Assembly (NCBI GenBank): GCA_027489895.1
Contig: JAIXZD010000357.1
Span: forward strand, 1 to 40,809
Reading direction: 5' to 3'
DNA length: 40,809 nucleotides
DNA from: Planctomycetaceae bacterium
Lineage (GTDB): Bacteria > Planctomycetota > Planctomycetia > Planctomycetales > Planctomycetaceae
Part shown: positions 1 to 6,790 of the stretch, piece after piece
Position numbering within the stretch: the stretch's first letter is position 1
Layout of the letters: the number at the start of each line of letters is the position of its first letter
Program-made: the position numbers and the translations under genes
Notes under the pieces: model-generated
Database searches by the model: none
Seen by the model: the letters and a program-made list of their open reading frames with translations, nothing else
Told to the model about the DNA's origin: nothing

Positions 1-974
1 CCCGGCTGGAAGGGGCCGAGGCGGGCGTGGCATGCGGGTCGGGCATGGGGGCGATGTGGGCGACGCTCGTGGCCCATTTGCGGTCGGGCGATCATTGCAT
101 CGCGGCACGAGTGCTCTATGGACGCACGGCGCAGTTGTTGAGCTATCTCCAGTCGCATTTTGGCGTCGAGGTGTCGTTCGTCGATGCGAATCGGCCGGAA
201 GCGTTCGCCGAGGCGCGGCGTGAGAATACGCGTCTGGCGATTGTCGAGACGATCTCGAACCCGCTCATGGAAGTGGCCGATCTCCCGGCGATTGTCGCCG
301 CGACACAAGGGATTCCGCTGCTGGTCGACAGCACGTTCGCCACGCCGTCGCTCTGCAAGCCGATCGCGCTGGGGTCCGAGCTCGTCTTTCACAGCGCCTC
401 GAAGTATCTCAACGGACATGGCGATGTCATGCTCGGGGTAGTGGTCGGCTCGACGGCTCGAATTCACCGGATTCGAGGTCTGGCTTCGCTGTTCGGCGTC
501 AACGCAAATCCGATGGAATGCTGGTTGGCGTCGCGCGGCCTCAGAACCCTGTCGCTCCGAATGAAACGGGTGAGCGAGACGGCCACGACCGTCGCAGAGG
601 CGCTGGTGAACCACCGGGCGGTCGAGCGGGTCTACTATCCCGGTCTCGCCACGCATCCGACGGTCGGGATCGGGCAGCGTGTGTTGCCCTCGGGATGTGG
701 CGGCATGCTGGCGTTCGAAATCCCCGGCGGGCGCGACGCCGTCAATCGGTTGTTCAAGGCGCTGCATGGCGTCATCCCGTTTTCGCCAACACTGGCGGAT
801 ACCCGCTCGACGCTGTCGTATCCGACGGGCACTTCGCACAAATTCATGTCAGCCCAGGAACGCGCCGCCTGCGGAATTCGCGATGGGCTGGTGCGTCTCT
901 CGGTAGGACTGGAAGAACCCGAGCAGTTGATCCAGGAACTGTCTTCCGCTTTGGATGGATTGTCGTTGCGATGA
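1..974 (+). CDS. Cys/Met metabolism PLP-dependent enzyme (cystathionine gamma-synthase/beta- or gamma-lyase family), 5' end missing
   Basis: The gene is cut by the left edge; the reading frame is open from base 3, so the start codon lies outside. The visible part has the fold-type I signature of the Cys/Met metabolism family. It shows a GSGMGAMWA turn near the phosphate site, a DSTFATP motif holding the Asp that contacts the PLP pyridine nitrogen, and SASKYLNGHGDVMLG, whose Lys (codon at 402-404) should form the Schiff base. The C-terminus (SHKFMSAQERAACGIRDGLVRLSVGLE) is typical of the family. Members make or split cystathionine, or eliminate thiol or H2S from Cys, homocysteine or Met; sequence alone does not tell which. 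Its stop overlaps the start of the next gene by 4 bases (ATGA at 971-974), so the two are probably co-translated. The cysteine desulfurase partner makes a role in cysteine supply or breakdown plausible. Confidence 0.9.
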   Translation, partial: RLEGAEAGVACGSGMGAMWATLVAHLRSGDHCIAARVLYGRTAQLLSYLQSHFGVEVSFVDANRPEAFAEARRENTRLAIVETISNPLMEVADLPAIVAATQGIPLLVDSTFATPSLCKPIALGSELVFHSASKYLNGHGDVMLGVVVGSTARIHRIRGLASLFGVNANPMECWLASRGLRTLSLRMKRVSETATTVAEALVNHRAVERVYYPGLATHPTVGIGQRVLPSGCGGMLAFEIPGGRDAVNRLFKALHGVIPFSPTLADTRSTLSYPTGTSHKFMSAQERAACGIRDGLVRLSVGLEEPEQLIQELSSALDGLSLR

Positions 975-2110
975 TTCCGTCTCTGATCGACCTCGATCAC
1001 AACGCCACGACGCGGCCGCTTCCGGAAGTTGTCGAGGAGTATGCGCGGGCCTCGGAACTGGCGTGGGGTAACCCCGGCAGTCGGCATGGTCTGGGGCGGA
1101 AGGCTCGGGTGCTGCTGGAGAACTCGCGTGAGGAGATCGCATCGATTCTCGGAGCATTCCCTGACGAATTGATCTTCACCAGTGGCGGGACGGAAGCCAA
1201 CAACCTCGCCCTGAGAGGTCTGGTTCGGGGCAGTTCGGGGGTGATCGGGCTGACGGCCGGGGAACATCCGTGCGTGCTTGAGACCTGTCGGGACCTCGCC
1301 AATCGAGGGTTTTCGCTGGAATGGTTGCCAGTGGACAGTGCCGGTCGACTGAGCCGCTGTGCGGTTGAGGAATTGCTGGATCGTCAACCGAAGCTGGTCA
1401 CCTGCATTCTCGCGCACAATGAAACCGGCGTCATTCAGGATCTGGCCCCCATGGCTGCAACTGCAAGCGCTATGGGCATTCCATTTCCTGTGGACGGCGT
1501 TCAGGCGGTCGGCAAGATCCCGGTGAACTTTCGCGCACTGGGGGTAACCTCGCTGGCGTTTGCCGCGCACAAGTTTCATGGACCACGGGGAATTGGCGGG
1601 CTACTTGTCAGGCGCGGTGCGAAGCTGAATCCACTGTTGTTTGGCGGACATCAGGAAAGCGAGAAGCGTCCGGGAACCGAGGCCGTACCGCTCGTCGCCG
1701 CGATGGCGATGGCGCTGTCGTTATGGCATCGCGACTCGGCCCAGAGAACGGCGGCGATGAGTTCAGCTCGGGATCGACTGGAGGCCAGGCTGCTCTCACG
1801 GTGTGCCCCGGCGTATGTCAACGGCGGGGAAGCGGTCCGATTGCCAAACACCAGCAACATCGCGTTTCCGGGCGTGGACGGGGAAGCGTTGCTCGTCGCG
1901 CTCGATCTTGCGGGCGTTGCCTGTTCGCTCGGAAGTACCTGTGCGAGCGGTTCCACGGAGCCTGCGCCGGCGCTGGTCGCAATGGGACTGCCGCGGGAAC
2001 GGATTGCGGCCTCGGTTCGATTCTCAGTGGGCTATGACAACGATCTGGATCAGATCGATGACACCGTCGACCGGATCACGACTGTGGTCAACCGCCTGCG
2101 CAGTGCTTAA
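971..2110 (+). CDS. Cysteine desulfurase (IscS/NifS family)
   Basis: 379 aa PLP enzyme that should convert cysteine to alanine plus an enzyme-bound persulfide, used for Fe-S cluster or thio-cofactor assembly. It has the N-terminal LDHNATTRPLPEV motif, FTSGGTEANNLA around residues 69-80, HNETG near 149, and AAHKFHGPRG with the PLP lysine at K201. The mobile-loop cysteine is C324 in GSTCASGSTEPAP. An open frame runs upstream to 518, but it lies inside the previous gene; the ATG at 971 directly precedes the conserved N-terminus and gives the usual family length. The start overlaps the upstream PLP enzyme by 4 bases. No iscU, sufE or iscR is visible, so the sulfur acceptor is unknown. The 3' end overlaps the convergent HDAC gene by 23 bases. 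Confidence 0.93.
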   Translation: MIPSLIDLDHNATTRPLPEVVEEYARASELAWGNPGSRHGLGRKARVLLENSREEIASILGAFPDELIFTSGGTEANNLALRGLVRGSSGVIGLTAGEHPCVLETCRDLANRGFSLEWLPVDSAGRLSRCAVEELLDRQPKLVTCILAHNETGVIQDLAPMAATASAMGIPFPVDGVQAVGKIPVNFRALGVTSLAFAAHKFHGPRGIGGLLVRRGAKLNPLLFGGHQESEKRPGTEAVPLVAAMAMALSLWHRDSAQRTAAMSSARDRLEARLLSRCAPAYVNGGEAVRLPNTSNIAFPGVDGEALLVALDLAGVACSLGSTCASGSTEPAPALVAMGLPRERIAASVRFSVGYDNDLDQIDDTVDRITTVVNRLRSA

Positions 2111-2990
2111 GGCCCAATCGAATCGTCTCGAAGTGGACATCGACCGTATCGACGATCTCCCGTGCGTAGCCCCCCGCCATCGAGACGGCCACCGGCAGGC
2201 CTTTGCGGCGACAGGTGGAGTAGACCAGTTCGTCTCGGGCCGCGAGATCGGCCTTCGTCAGCGAGAGTCGGCCGAAGCGATCCCCAGCGAGCGGATCGGC
2301 CCCGGAGACGTAGATCGCAAGATCGGGTGAGATTTCCCGGAACAACACGCCGAGCGCTCGCTCAAGCTCTTCCAGATAGAGCGAACCGGTCGAGCCATCG
2401 GCCAGGCCGACATCGAGATCGCTGATCTCCTTGCGAAACGGAAAATTGAACGCCCCGTGAATGGAGAACGTAAAGAGGGACTCGTCACCGGCGGCAATGG
2501 CGGCCGTGCCGTTCCCCTGATGAACGTCACAATCGATGATGGCGACTCGCGAAACGAGGCCTTCCGCCTGCAGTGCTCGGGCGGCGATGACACTGTCGTT
2601 GAACACGCAAAAGCCTTCCCCCGCATCGGCAAACGCATGATGCGTCCCTCCCGCGAGATTCGCTCCGAAGCCTCTGCCTAGCGCACTGCGACACGCCTCG
2701 ATCGTCGCTCCCGACGACCGTCGACAGCGTTCCACCATCTCGGTTGACCAGGGAAAGCCGATGCGGGTTACCTCGGCCCGGGTCAATGTCCCCGAGACGA
2801 CACGGTCGAGGTAGTCGGCTGTATGGGCACGCAGGATTTCGGTATCGGTCGCTGCGGCGGGAATACGAATCTCGTCAGGTGCGACCAACTGTTCTGCGCA
2901 GATTCGCTCTCGCAGCAGCCGGTATTTCTCCATCGGAAAGCGATGGCCCGGCGGAAGGGGCAAGACGAATTCGTCGGTGTAAAACAGCAT
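2088..2990 (-). CDS. Histone deacetylase superfamily protein (AcuC/HDAC-like amidohydrolase)
   Basis: 300 aa zinc amidohydrolase of the arginase/deacetylase fold, opening with FYTDEFVLPLPPGHRFPMEK. The active-site pieces are present: a His pair in GGTHHAF (H117, H118), the zinc and charge-relay motif DCDVHQGNG (D155 and H157 as likely metal ligands), the third ligand Asp in SGADPLAGDR (D232), and the transition-state Tyr in MAGGYAREI (Y275). It probably removes acetyl groups from protein lysines or small acetylated amines; the substrate cannot be read from sequence. The frame is open to 3161, but the conserved N-terminus starts at the ATG at 2990, five bases after the stop of maf, so the two form an operon. 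The 3' end runs 23 bases into the convergent desulfurase gene. Confidence 0.92.
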   Translation of the reverse strand: MLFYTDEFVLPLPPGHRFPMEKYRLLRERICAEQLVAPDEIRIPAAATDTEILRAHTADYLDRVVSGTLTRAEVTRIGFPWSTEMVERCRRSSGATIEACRSALGRGFGANLAGGTHHAFADAGEGFCVFNDSVIAARALQAEGLVSRVAIIDCDVHQGNGTAAIAAGDESLFTFSIHGAFNFPFRKEISDLDVGLADGSTGSLYLEELERALGVLFREISPDLAIYVSGADPLAGDRFGRLSLTKADLAARDELVYSTCRRKGLPVAVSMAGGYAREIVDTVDVHFETIRLGLKHCAGG

Positions 2991-2995
2991 GGAGG

Positions 2996-3619
2996 TCAGG
3001 CCCTGCGGGGCGGGGTGGCGACGAGCGTGGGGATCTCCGCGAGCACTCGTCGCACTCGTTCGATCGGGACCCCAATCACGTTCGCGGCGCTGCCTTCCAT
3101 CTGGACGACAAACGGATCGGAAGGCATCTGCAGACCGTAACCGCCGCATTTTCCAGCCCATTCACCGGTATCGAGATAGGCCTCGATCTCGGCCTCAGTC
3201 CAGGGGCGCATGCGCAGACGCGTCGTCTCGACGCCGCTCACCAGCAACTCATTCTCGGTCCGCAACAGACACCACCCGGTCAACACTTCGTGACTGTTGT
3301 CTGAGATCGCCAGCAGCATCCGTCGGGCGTCGTCGCGATCGACCGGCTTCTGCACGACCGCGCCATTGACGTAGCTCACCGTATCGCACGCCAGAATCAA
3401 CCCGGTTTTCCCGGCTTTCCGCGCGGCTCCGGCTTTCATCACAGCCAATACCGCCAGCCCGGTATGCAGGTCGCCCAGTTCCAGCGGTTCAGGTTCGGGG
3501 ATGCCGGTGGCGAATGGTTCGACGAGAAACCCCGCCTCTTCCAGCAGTTGACGGCGGTAGGGCGATTGACTGGCGAGAACAATCGGGAAGGACGTCAGCA
3601 TGGGACGGTCACTGTTCAC
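2996..3619 (-). CDS. maf: Maf-like nucleotide pyrophosphatase
   Basis: 207 aa from a GTG start at 3619, or 201 aa from the ATG at 3601, which sits closer to the conserved N-terminus; neither has a clear Shine-Dalgarno site. Maf/YhdE proteins are house-cleaning phosphatases that hydrolyse non-canonical or canonical nucleoside triphosphates to monophosphates; some have been linked to septum arrest. Visible motifs are VLASQSPYRRQLLEEAGF (substrate loop), LACDTVSYVNG with the catalytic Asp, KPVDRDDARRML, and EAYLDTGEWAGKCGGYGLQ followed by VIGVPIERV. The usual ADTVV reads CDTVS here, a mild departure. It is the first gene of a two-gene operon with the HDAC homologue. Confidence 0.92.
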   Translation of the reverse strand: MNSDRPMLTSFPIVLASQSPYRRQLLEEAGFLVEPFATGIPEPEPLELGDLHTGLAVLAVMKAGAARKAGKTGLILACDTVSYVNGAVVQKPVDRDDARRMLLAISDNSHEVLTGWCLLRTENELLVSGVETTRLRMRPWTEAEIEAYLDTGEWAGKCGGYGLQMPSDPFVVQMEGSAANVIGVPIERVRRVLAEIPTLVATPPRRA

Positions 3620-3735
3620 AGGAGCGTGAGTTTCGGGAGCGTGAGCCTTTCAGGCCCAGAAATTCTCATTCGATCGACCTTAACCAAAGCCACATGAGGC
3701 GACGAGGTTCGTCCCGTCCGTGGGACCGGTCGATA

Positions 3736-3764
3736 CGGGGCGGTATCCTATCGGCACCGCCCCG
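3736..3764. promoter_or_regulatory. Strong inverted repeat between the divergent maf and lipoprotein genes
   Basis: CGGGGCGGT at 3736-3744 pairs perfectly with ACCGCCCCG at 3756-3764 across an 11-base loop. It lies roughly midway between the divergent starts at 3619 and 3881. There is no following T-run on either strand, so an operator or a 5'-leader hairpin fits better than a terminator. Two direct copies of GGAGCGTGAG (3621-3630 and 3636-3645) lie in the same spacer. Function is inferred only from position. Confidence 0.4.
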
Positions 3765-3880
3765 GCCTCGGAAAGCGCCGCATCGACTCAGACGTCGGTC
3801 CCTTGGTGTGCGTGTGGCGGTGAAGATCGAAACCCGCGCTAGACGCCGCTTACTCCTGTTGTTCGAACCAACTGCTCACC

Positions 3881-5299
3881 ATGACCAACCGCGTTATTTC
3901 GCTCGCCGCCGCCCTCTTATTGCTGTTCACCGCAGGCTGTCCTTCATCCCCGGAATCAAAGCCGGTGGGACTGGCTTATCAGGGAATCGCGCTCACCGTC
4001 ACAGTGCCTCCCGGATTGGGCCTGGTGGAGGGGTGGGAGCAGCCGGCGCGGGACTGGGCCGACGAGACCGGGGCCACAGTTGCGCTGACCGATGTGACAA
4101 GTTCGACTGATGGGGTCTTCATCGTCTCTTTACAGGCGCTGCCAGAGTTGGTCGCGACAGGCCGAGTCGCGTCCATTCCCGAAGGGTCGCTTTCGGAATC
4201 TCAGTTGGATTGGCTGGATGTCCTGCCGTCACTGCGTGAACAGATTGGCGTTCGCCTGCGACAGGCGACGTTGCTGCCGCTGTCGGCACCGGTCCTGGTG
4301 TGCGCATATCGGCAGGATTTACTCGACAAAGCCGGGCTCAAACCCCCCACGAACTGGACCGAATACGACGAACTCGTACAGACGGTCGGTCGCTGGGGTG
4401 ATGGACTGACGGTGGTCGAACCGCGACATCCCGATCTGCTTGCGACGCTGTACACCGCACGCGTGGCGGCCGGCGCGTTGGGGAAAGGCCAACTCGGATT
4501 GGAGTTTGATCCCGAGACAATGCGGCCCCGAATTTCGTCGCCACCCTTTATCGAGGCGCTCGATCAGCTCGCGGCGCTGAAGCCCCATTTGGCGGAAGGA
4601 GTGACGGGTTTTCGGGGGGAAGACTGTCTGGCGGAGATGATGGCGGGCAGGGCGGCGCTGGGGCTGTGTCTGTTGGGAGCGGGGGGGCCACGGGATGCGG
4701 CGGCCAGTCGCGGCGAATCTCTGGCGCTGGGCTTCAGCCGTCTACCGGGTTCAAGCCGCGTCTATGACACGACATCGCAGCGCTGGATTGATCTGCCCCA
4801 GGGCGAAATCAATCAGCCGACGGTGCTCACCGCAGGAACTCTGGTCGCGGCGGTGTGTGACGGACCGGGGAATACGGTCGAGGCCGGCTGGAGCCTGATG
4901 CAGAAGCTGGCCGTGCTGGATGACGGACAACTGCTCCCCGCGGCGGCGCGATCGCCGGTTCGCGAGTCGCAACTGGTGCGATCCGACCTCTACTGCCCGC
5001 CGGGATTGGCGGGACTGTCGGCTGCGAAGGCGCTGGCTGCCGTGGCGAACTCGCTTCGGAGCGGCGCGGTCGTGGCGGAACTGCCGATCGTCCAGCGCGA
5101 ACGGTTTCGTGCCCGATTGACGACTGCCCTGCAGGAGACGATCGACCAGGGCCGCCCGGCGGCCGAAGCGCTTGCGGCGACCGCGACCGACTGGGAGCGA
5201 CTGCTGGATGAGCTGGGCCGCGACGCGATTCGTGATAGCTACCGGCAGTCGCTTGGATTCCTCGGCGACTTGTCGCTGCCTCCTCTGGACCCCCGCTAG
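3881..5299 (+). CDS. Extracellular solute-binding lipoprotein (family 1-like)
   Basis: 472 aa exported protein. The N-terminus MTNRVISLAAALLLLFTAGC is a lipoprotein signal peptide with the acylated Cys at residue 20. The body resembles ABC-importer family 1 (sugar-type) binding proteins. Points of likeness are a lobe with LVCAYRQDLLDKAGLKPPTNWTEYDELV around residues 146-170, where the family usually reads YNKDLFKKAGL..P.TWDE, and a GRAALGLCLLG stretch further on. No permease or ATPase gene is adjacent, so the transport partner is elsewhere or the protein works as a stand-alone receptor. The ligand is unknown. The gene stands alone, followed by a hairpin that better fits the opposite strand. 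Confidence 0.75.
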   Translation: MTNRVISLAAALLLLFTAGCPSSPESKPVGLAYQGIALTVTVPPGLGLVEGWEQPARDWADETGATVALTDVTSSTDGVFIVSLQALPELVATGRVASIPEGSLSESQLDWLDVLPSLREQIGVRLRQATLLPLSAPVLVCAYRQDLLDKAGLKPPTNWTEYDELVQTVGRWGDGLTVVEPRHPDLLATLYTARVAAGALGKGQLGLEFDPETMRPRISSPPFIEALDQLAALKPHLAEGVTGFRGEDCLAEMMAGRAALGLCLLGAGGPRDAAASRGESLALGFSRLPGSSRVYDTTSQRWIDLPQGEINQPTVLTAGTLVAAVCDGPGNTVEAGWSLMQKLAVLDDGQLLPAAARSPVRESQLVRSDLYCPPGLAGLSAAKALAAVANSLRSGAVVAELPIVQRERFRARLTTALQETIDQGRPAAEALAATATDWERLLDELGRDAIRDSYRQSLGFLGDLSLPPLDPR

Positions 5300-5320
5300 C
5301 CAGCGCTGAAGCGACCGTTG

Positions 5321-5369
5321 CAAAACAAATCAGCCGGCCGCCCGGATCGTCGATCCGAGCAGCCGGCTG
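5321..5369 (-). terminator. Rho-independent-type terminator for sbtA
   Basis: CAGCCGGC (5331-5338) pairs with GCCGGCTG (5362-5369), with a nested CGGATC/GATCCG stem (5343-5348 and 5352-5357). Read on the minus strand, the hairpin is followed by a T-rich tail (ATTTGTTTTG). This fits termination of the leftward bicarbonate permease gene; it may also stop rightward transcripts. Confidence 0.65.
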
Positions 5370-5410
5370 AAGCAACTCCCCCCGGAGTCGTCAGGTCGTG
5401 GATTTCGCCA

Positions 5411-6382
5411 CTAGGCGATCACCGTCCGGATCACGGTCAGATAGAGCGGGATTCCGACAGCCACATTGAACGGGAAGGTAATCGCGAGGGCCATCGTCAT
5501 GTACAGCCCCGGTTCCGCCTTGGGAACCGCCAGTTGCATGGCAGCGGGCACCGCGATGTACGAAGCACTGGCACACAGGACAACCAGCAGGAACGCATCG
5601 CCCTGGCTGATACCACAGGTGTAGGCGGCGAGTGTGGCGATCGTGGCATTCAAGACTGGCACACCCACGGCGAACCCGACCATGAACCGGTCGAAGACAT
5701 TCAAGGCGACCAGCCGCCGGGCGGCGTTCAGGCCCATGTCGAACAGGTAGAGGCAGAGCACGCCGGGAAACATGTGCTCGAAGAACGGCTTGATCATCAG
5801 GGCACTTTTGGGGCTGGCCAGGCGACCGATCATCAGACTCCCCAGCAGCATGACGATCGGGCCATGCTTGAGGGCATTGGCGATGAGCGACGTGATCGGC
5901 TGCTTCGATGAGGGGCTGTCACCGGAGATATGCCGTGCGAGGATCACTCCGATCACGATCGCGGGTGCTTCCATCAGGGCCATCGCGGCGACCATGTGGC
6001 CGTGGTAGGGGATGTTCAGGCCTTCCAGGGCGGAGACGGCCGTGATGAACGTGACCGCACTGACCGAGCCGTAGGTTGCGCTGATGGCCGCAGCGTTTTC
6101 GGGTGTCGTCCGCCGACGCAGCAGGAGGTAGCTGTACAGCGGAACGGCGATCGACATCACCATCGCCAGCCCCAGCACGGTCCAGCTTTCCGGCGACAAG
6201 CCATGTCCGTTCAGCTCCATCCCGCCCTTCAGCCCGATCGCGACGACAAGATAGGTCGACAGCAGTTTCGGCATCGACTGCGGCAGCTCGAGCTCGGTCT
6301 TGAGGACAACCGCCACGAACCCGAACAGGAAAAACAGAATCGGCGCGCCCAACAAACTGTTGGAGATGAGTTCGAGATCCAC
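5411..6382 (-). CDS. sbtA: SbtA-type sodium-dependent bicarbonate permease
   Basis: 323 aa polytopic inner-membrane protein of the SbtA family, which in cyanobacteria takes up HCO3- with Na+. Recognisable stretches are the N-terminal GAPILFFLFGFVAVVLKTEL, the conserved YLVVAIGLKGG, SATYGSVSAVTFITA near the middle, an MALMEAPAIVIG segment, and FPFNVAVGIPLYL at the C-terminus. About ten hydrophobic segments alternate in two halves. The frame is open to 6472, but the GTG at 6382 directly precedes the conserved start and has an AAGGGG Shine-Dalgarno seven bases upstream. The PII-like partner SbtB is not next to it. PEP carboxylase, a bicarbonate consumer, lies two genes upstream on the same strand. 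Confidence 0.9.
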   Translation of the reverse strand: MDLELISNSLLGAPILFFLFGFVAVVLKTELELPQSMPKLLSTYLVVAIGLKGGMELNGHGLSPESWTVLGLAMVMSIAVPLYSYLLLRRRTTPENAAAISATYGSVSAVTFITAVSALEGLNIPYHGHMVAAMALMEAPAIVIGVILARHISGDSPSSKQPITSLIANALKHGPIVMLLGSLMIGRLASPKSALMIKPFFEHMFPGVLCLYLFDMGLNAARRLVALNVFDRFMVGFAVGVPVLNATIATLAAYTCGISQGDAFLLVVLCASASYIAVPAAMQLAVPKAEPGLYMTMALAITFPFNVAVGIPLYLTVIRTVIA

Positions 6383-6790
6383 GGAGCGGCCCCTTGTGTG
6401 CCCGGGGCTGGTTGCATGGCCCCGAATGTCCGTCTCGAGTTCCGGCCCCTTACCAGCCCTCGGACAGGTCAAAGATAGGCCATGAAATTGAGCATGGCGG
6501 CTCGCTCTCCGCCGCGATTCTGTTCCGCGTGTTGTGTTGTAAGTCTATGTTTATTAAGTGGTTACGTGATTCCACGCCCCGTCTTGGAGAATTCCTGTCA
6601 CCGAAGTAATCCGGACAACAGGATCAACAGCCTCTAGTCTCCGGGCCCCAGATGTGGTCGAACTTGCGACGTGTGAGGATTTTTCCCGTGATTCCGCGGG
6701 AGCGTTGGCAGGAATCCGTCAAAGTCCGTTCGCGAAATCCCTGTTGGGCTCTCTCGCCGTTCCGAGAACGCCAGCTCTCGAATTCCAGGA
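6383..6790. other. Intergenic region upstream of sbtA
   Basis: This 408-base spacer between the sulfatase-like gene and sbtA (both minus strand) has no convincing gene; small frames here lack homology and Shine-Dalgarno sites. It contains the most AT-rich patch of the neighbourhood (about 6535-6575), a plausible place for the sbtA promoter, but I could not pick a credible -35/-10 pair. Confidence 0.4.

Noticed and set aside
518-970. N-terminal extension of the cysteine desulfurase
   Set aside because: The extension is read out of frame through the upstream PLP enzyme; family homology begins exactly at ATG 971.
2744-3304. Plus-strand open frames across maf and the HDAC gene
   Set aside because: They are antisense to two well-supported genes and show no domain or ribosome-binding site.
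3621-3645. Doubled GGAGCGTGAG as further hairpin copies
   Set aside because: The CGTGAG loop sequence is present twice, but no paired stem flanks it; kept only as a direct repeat.
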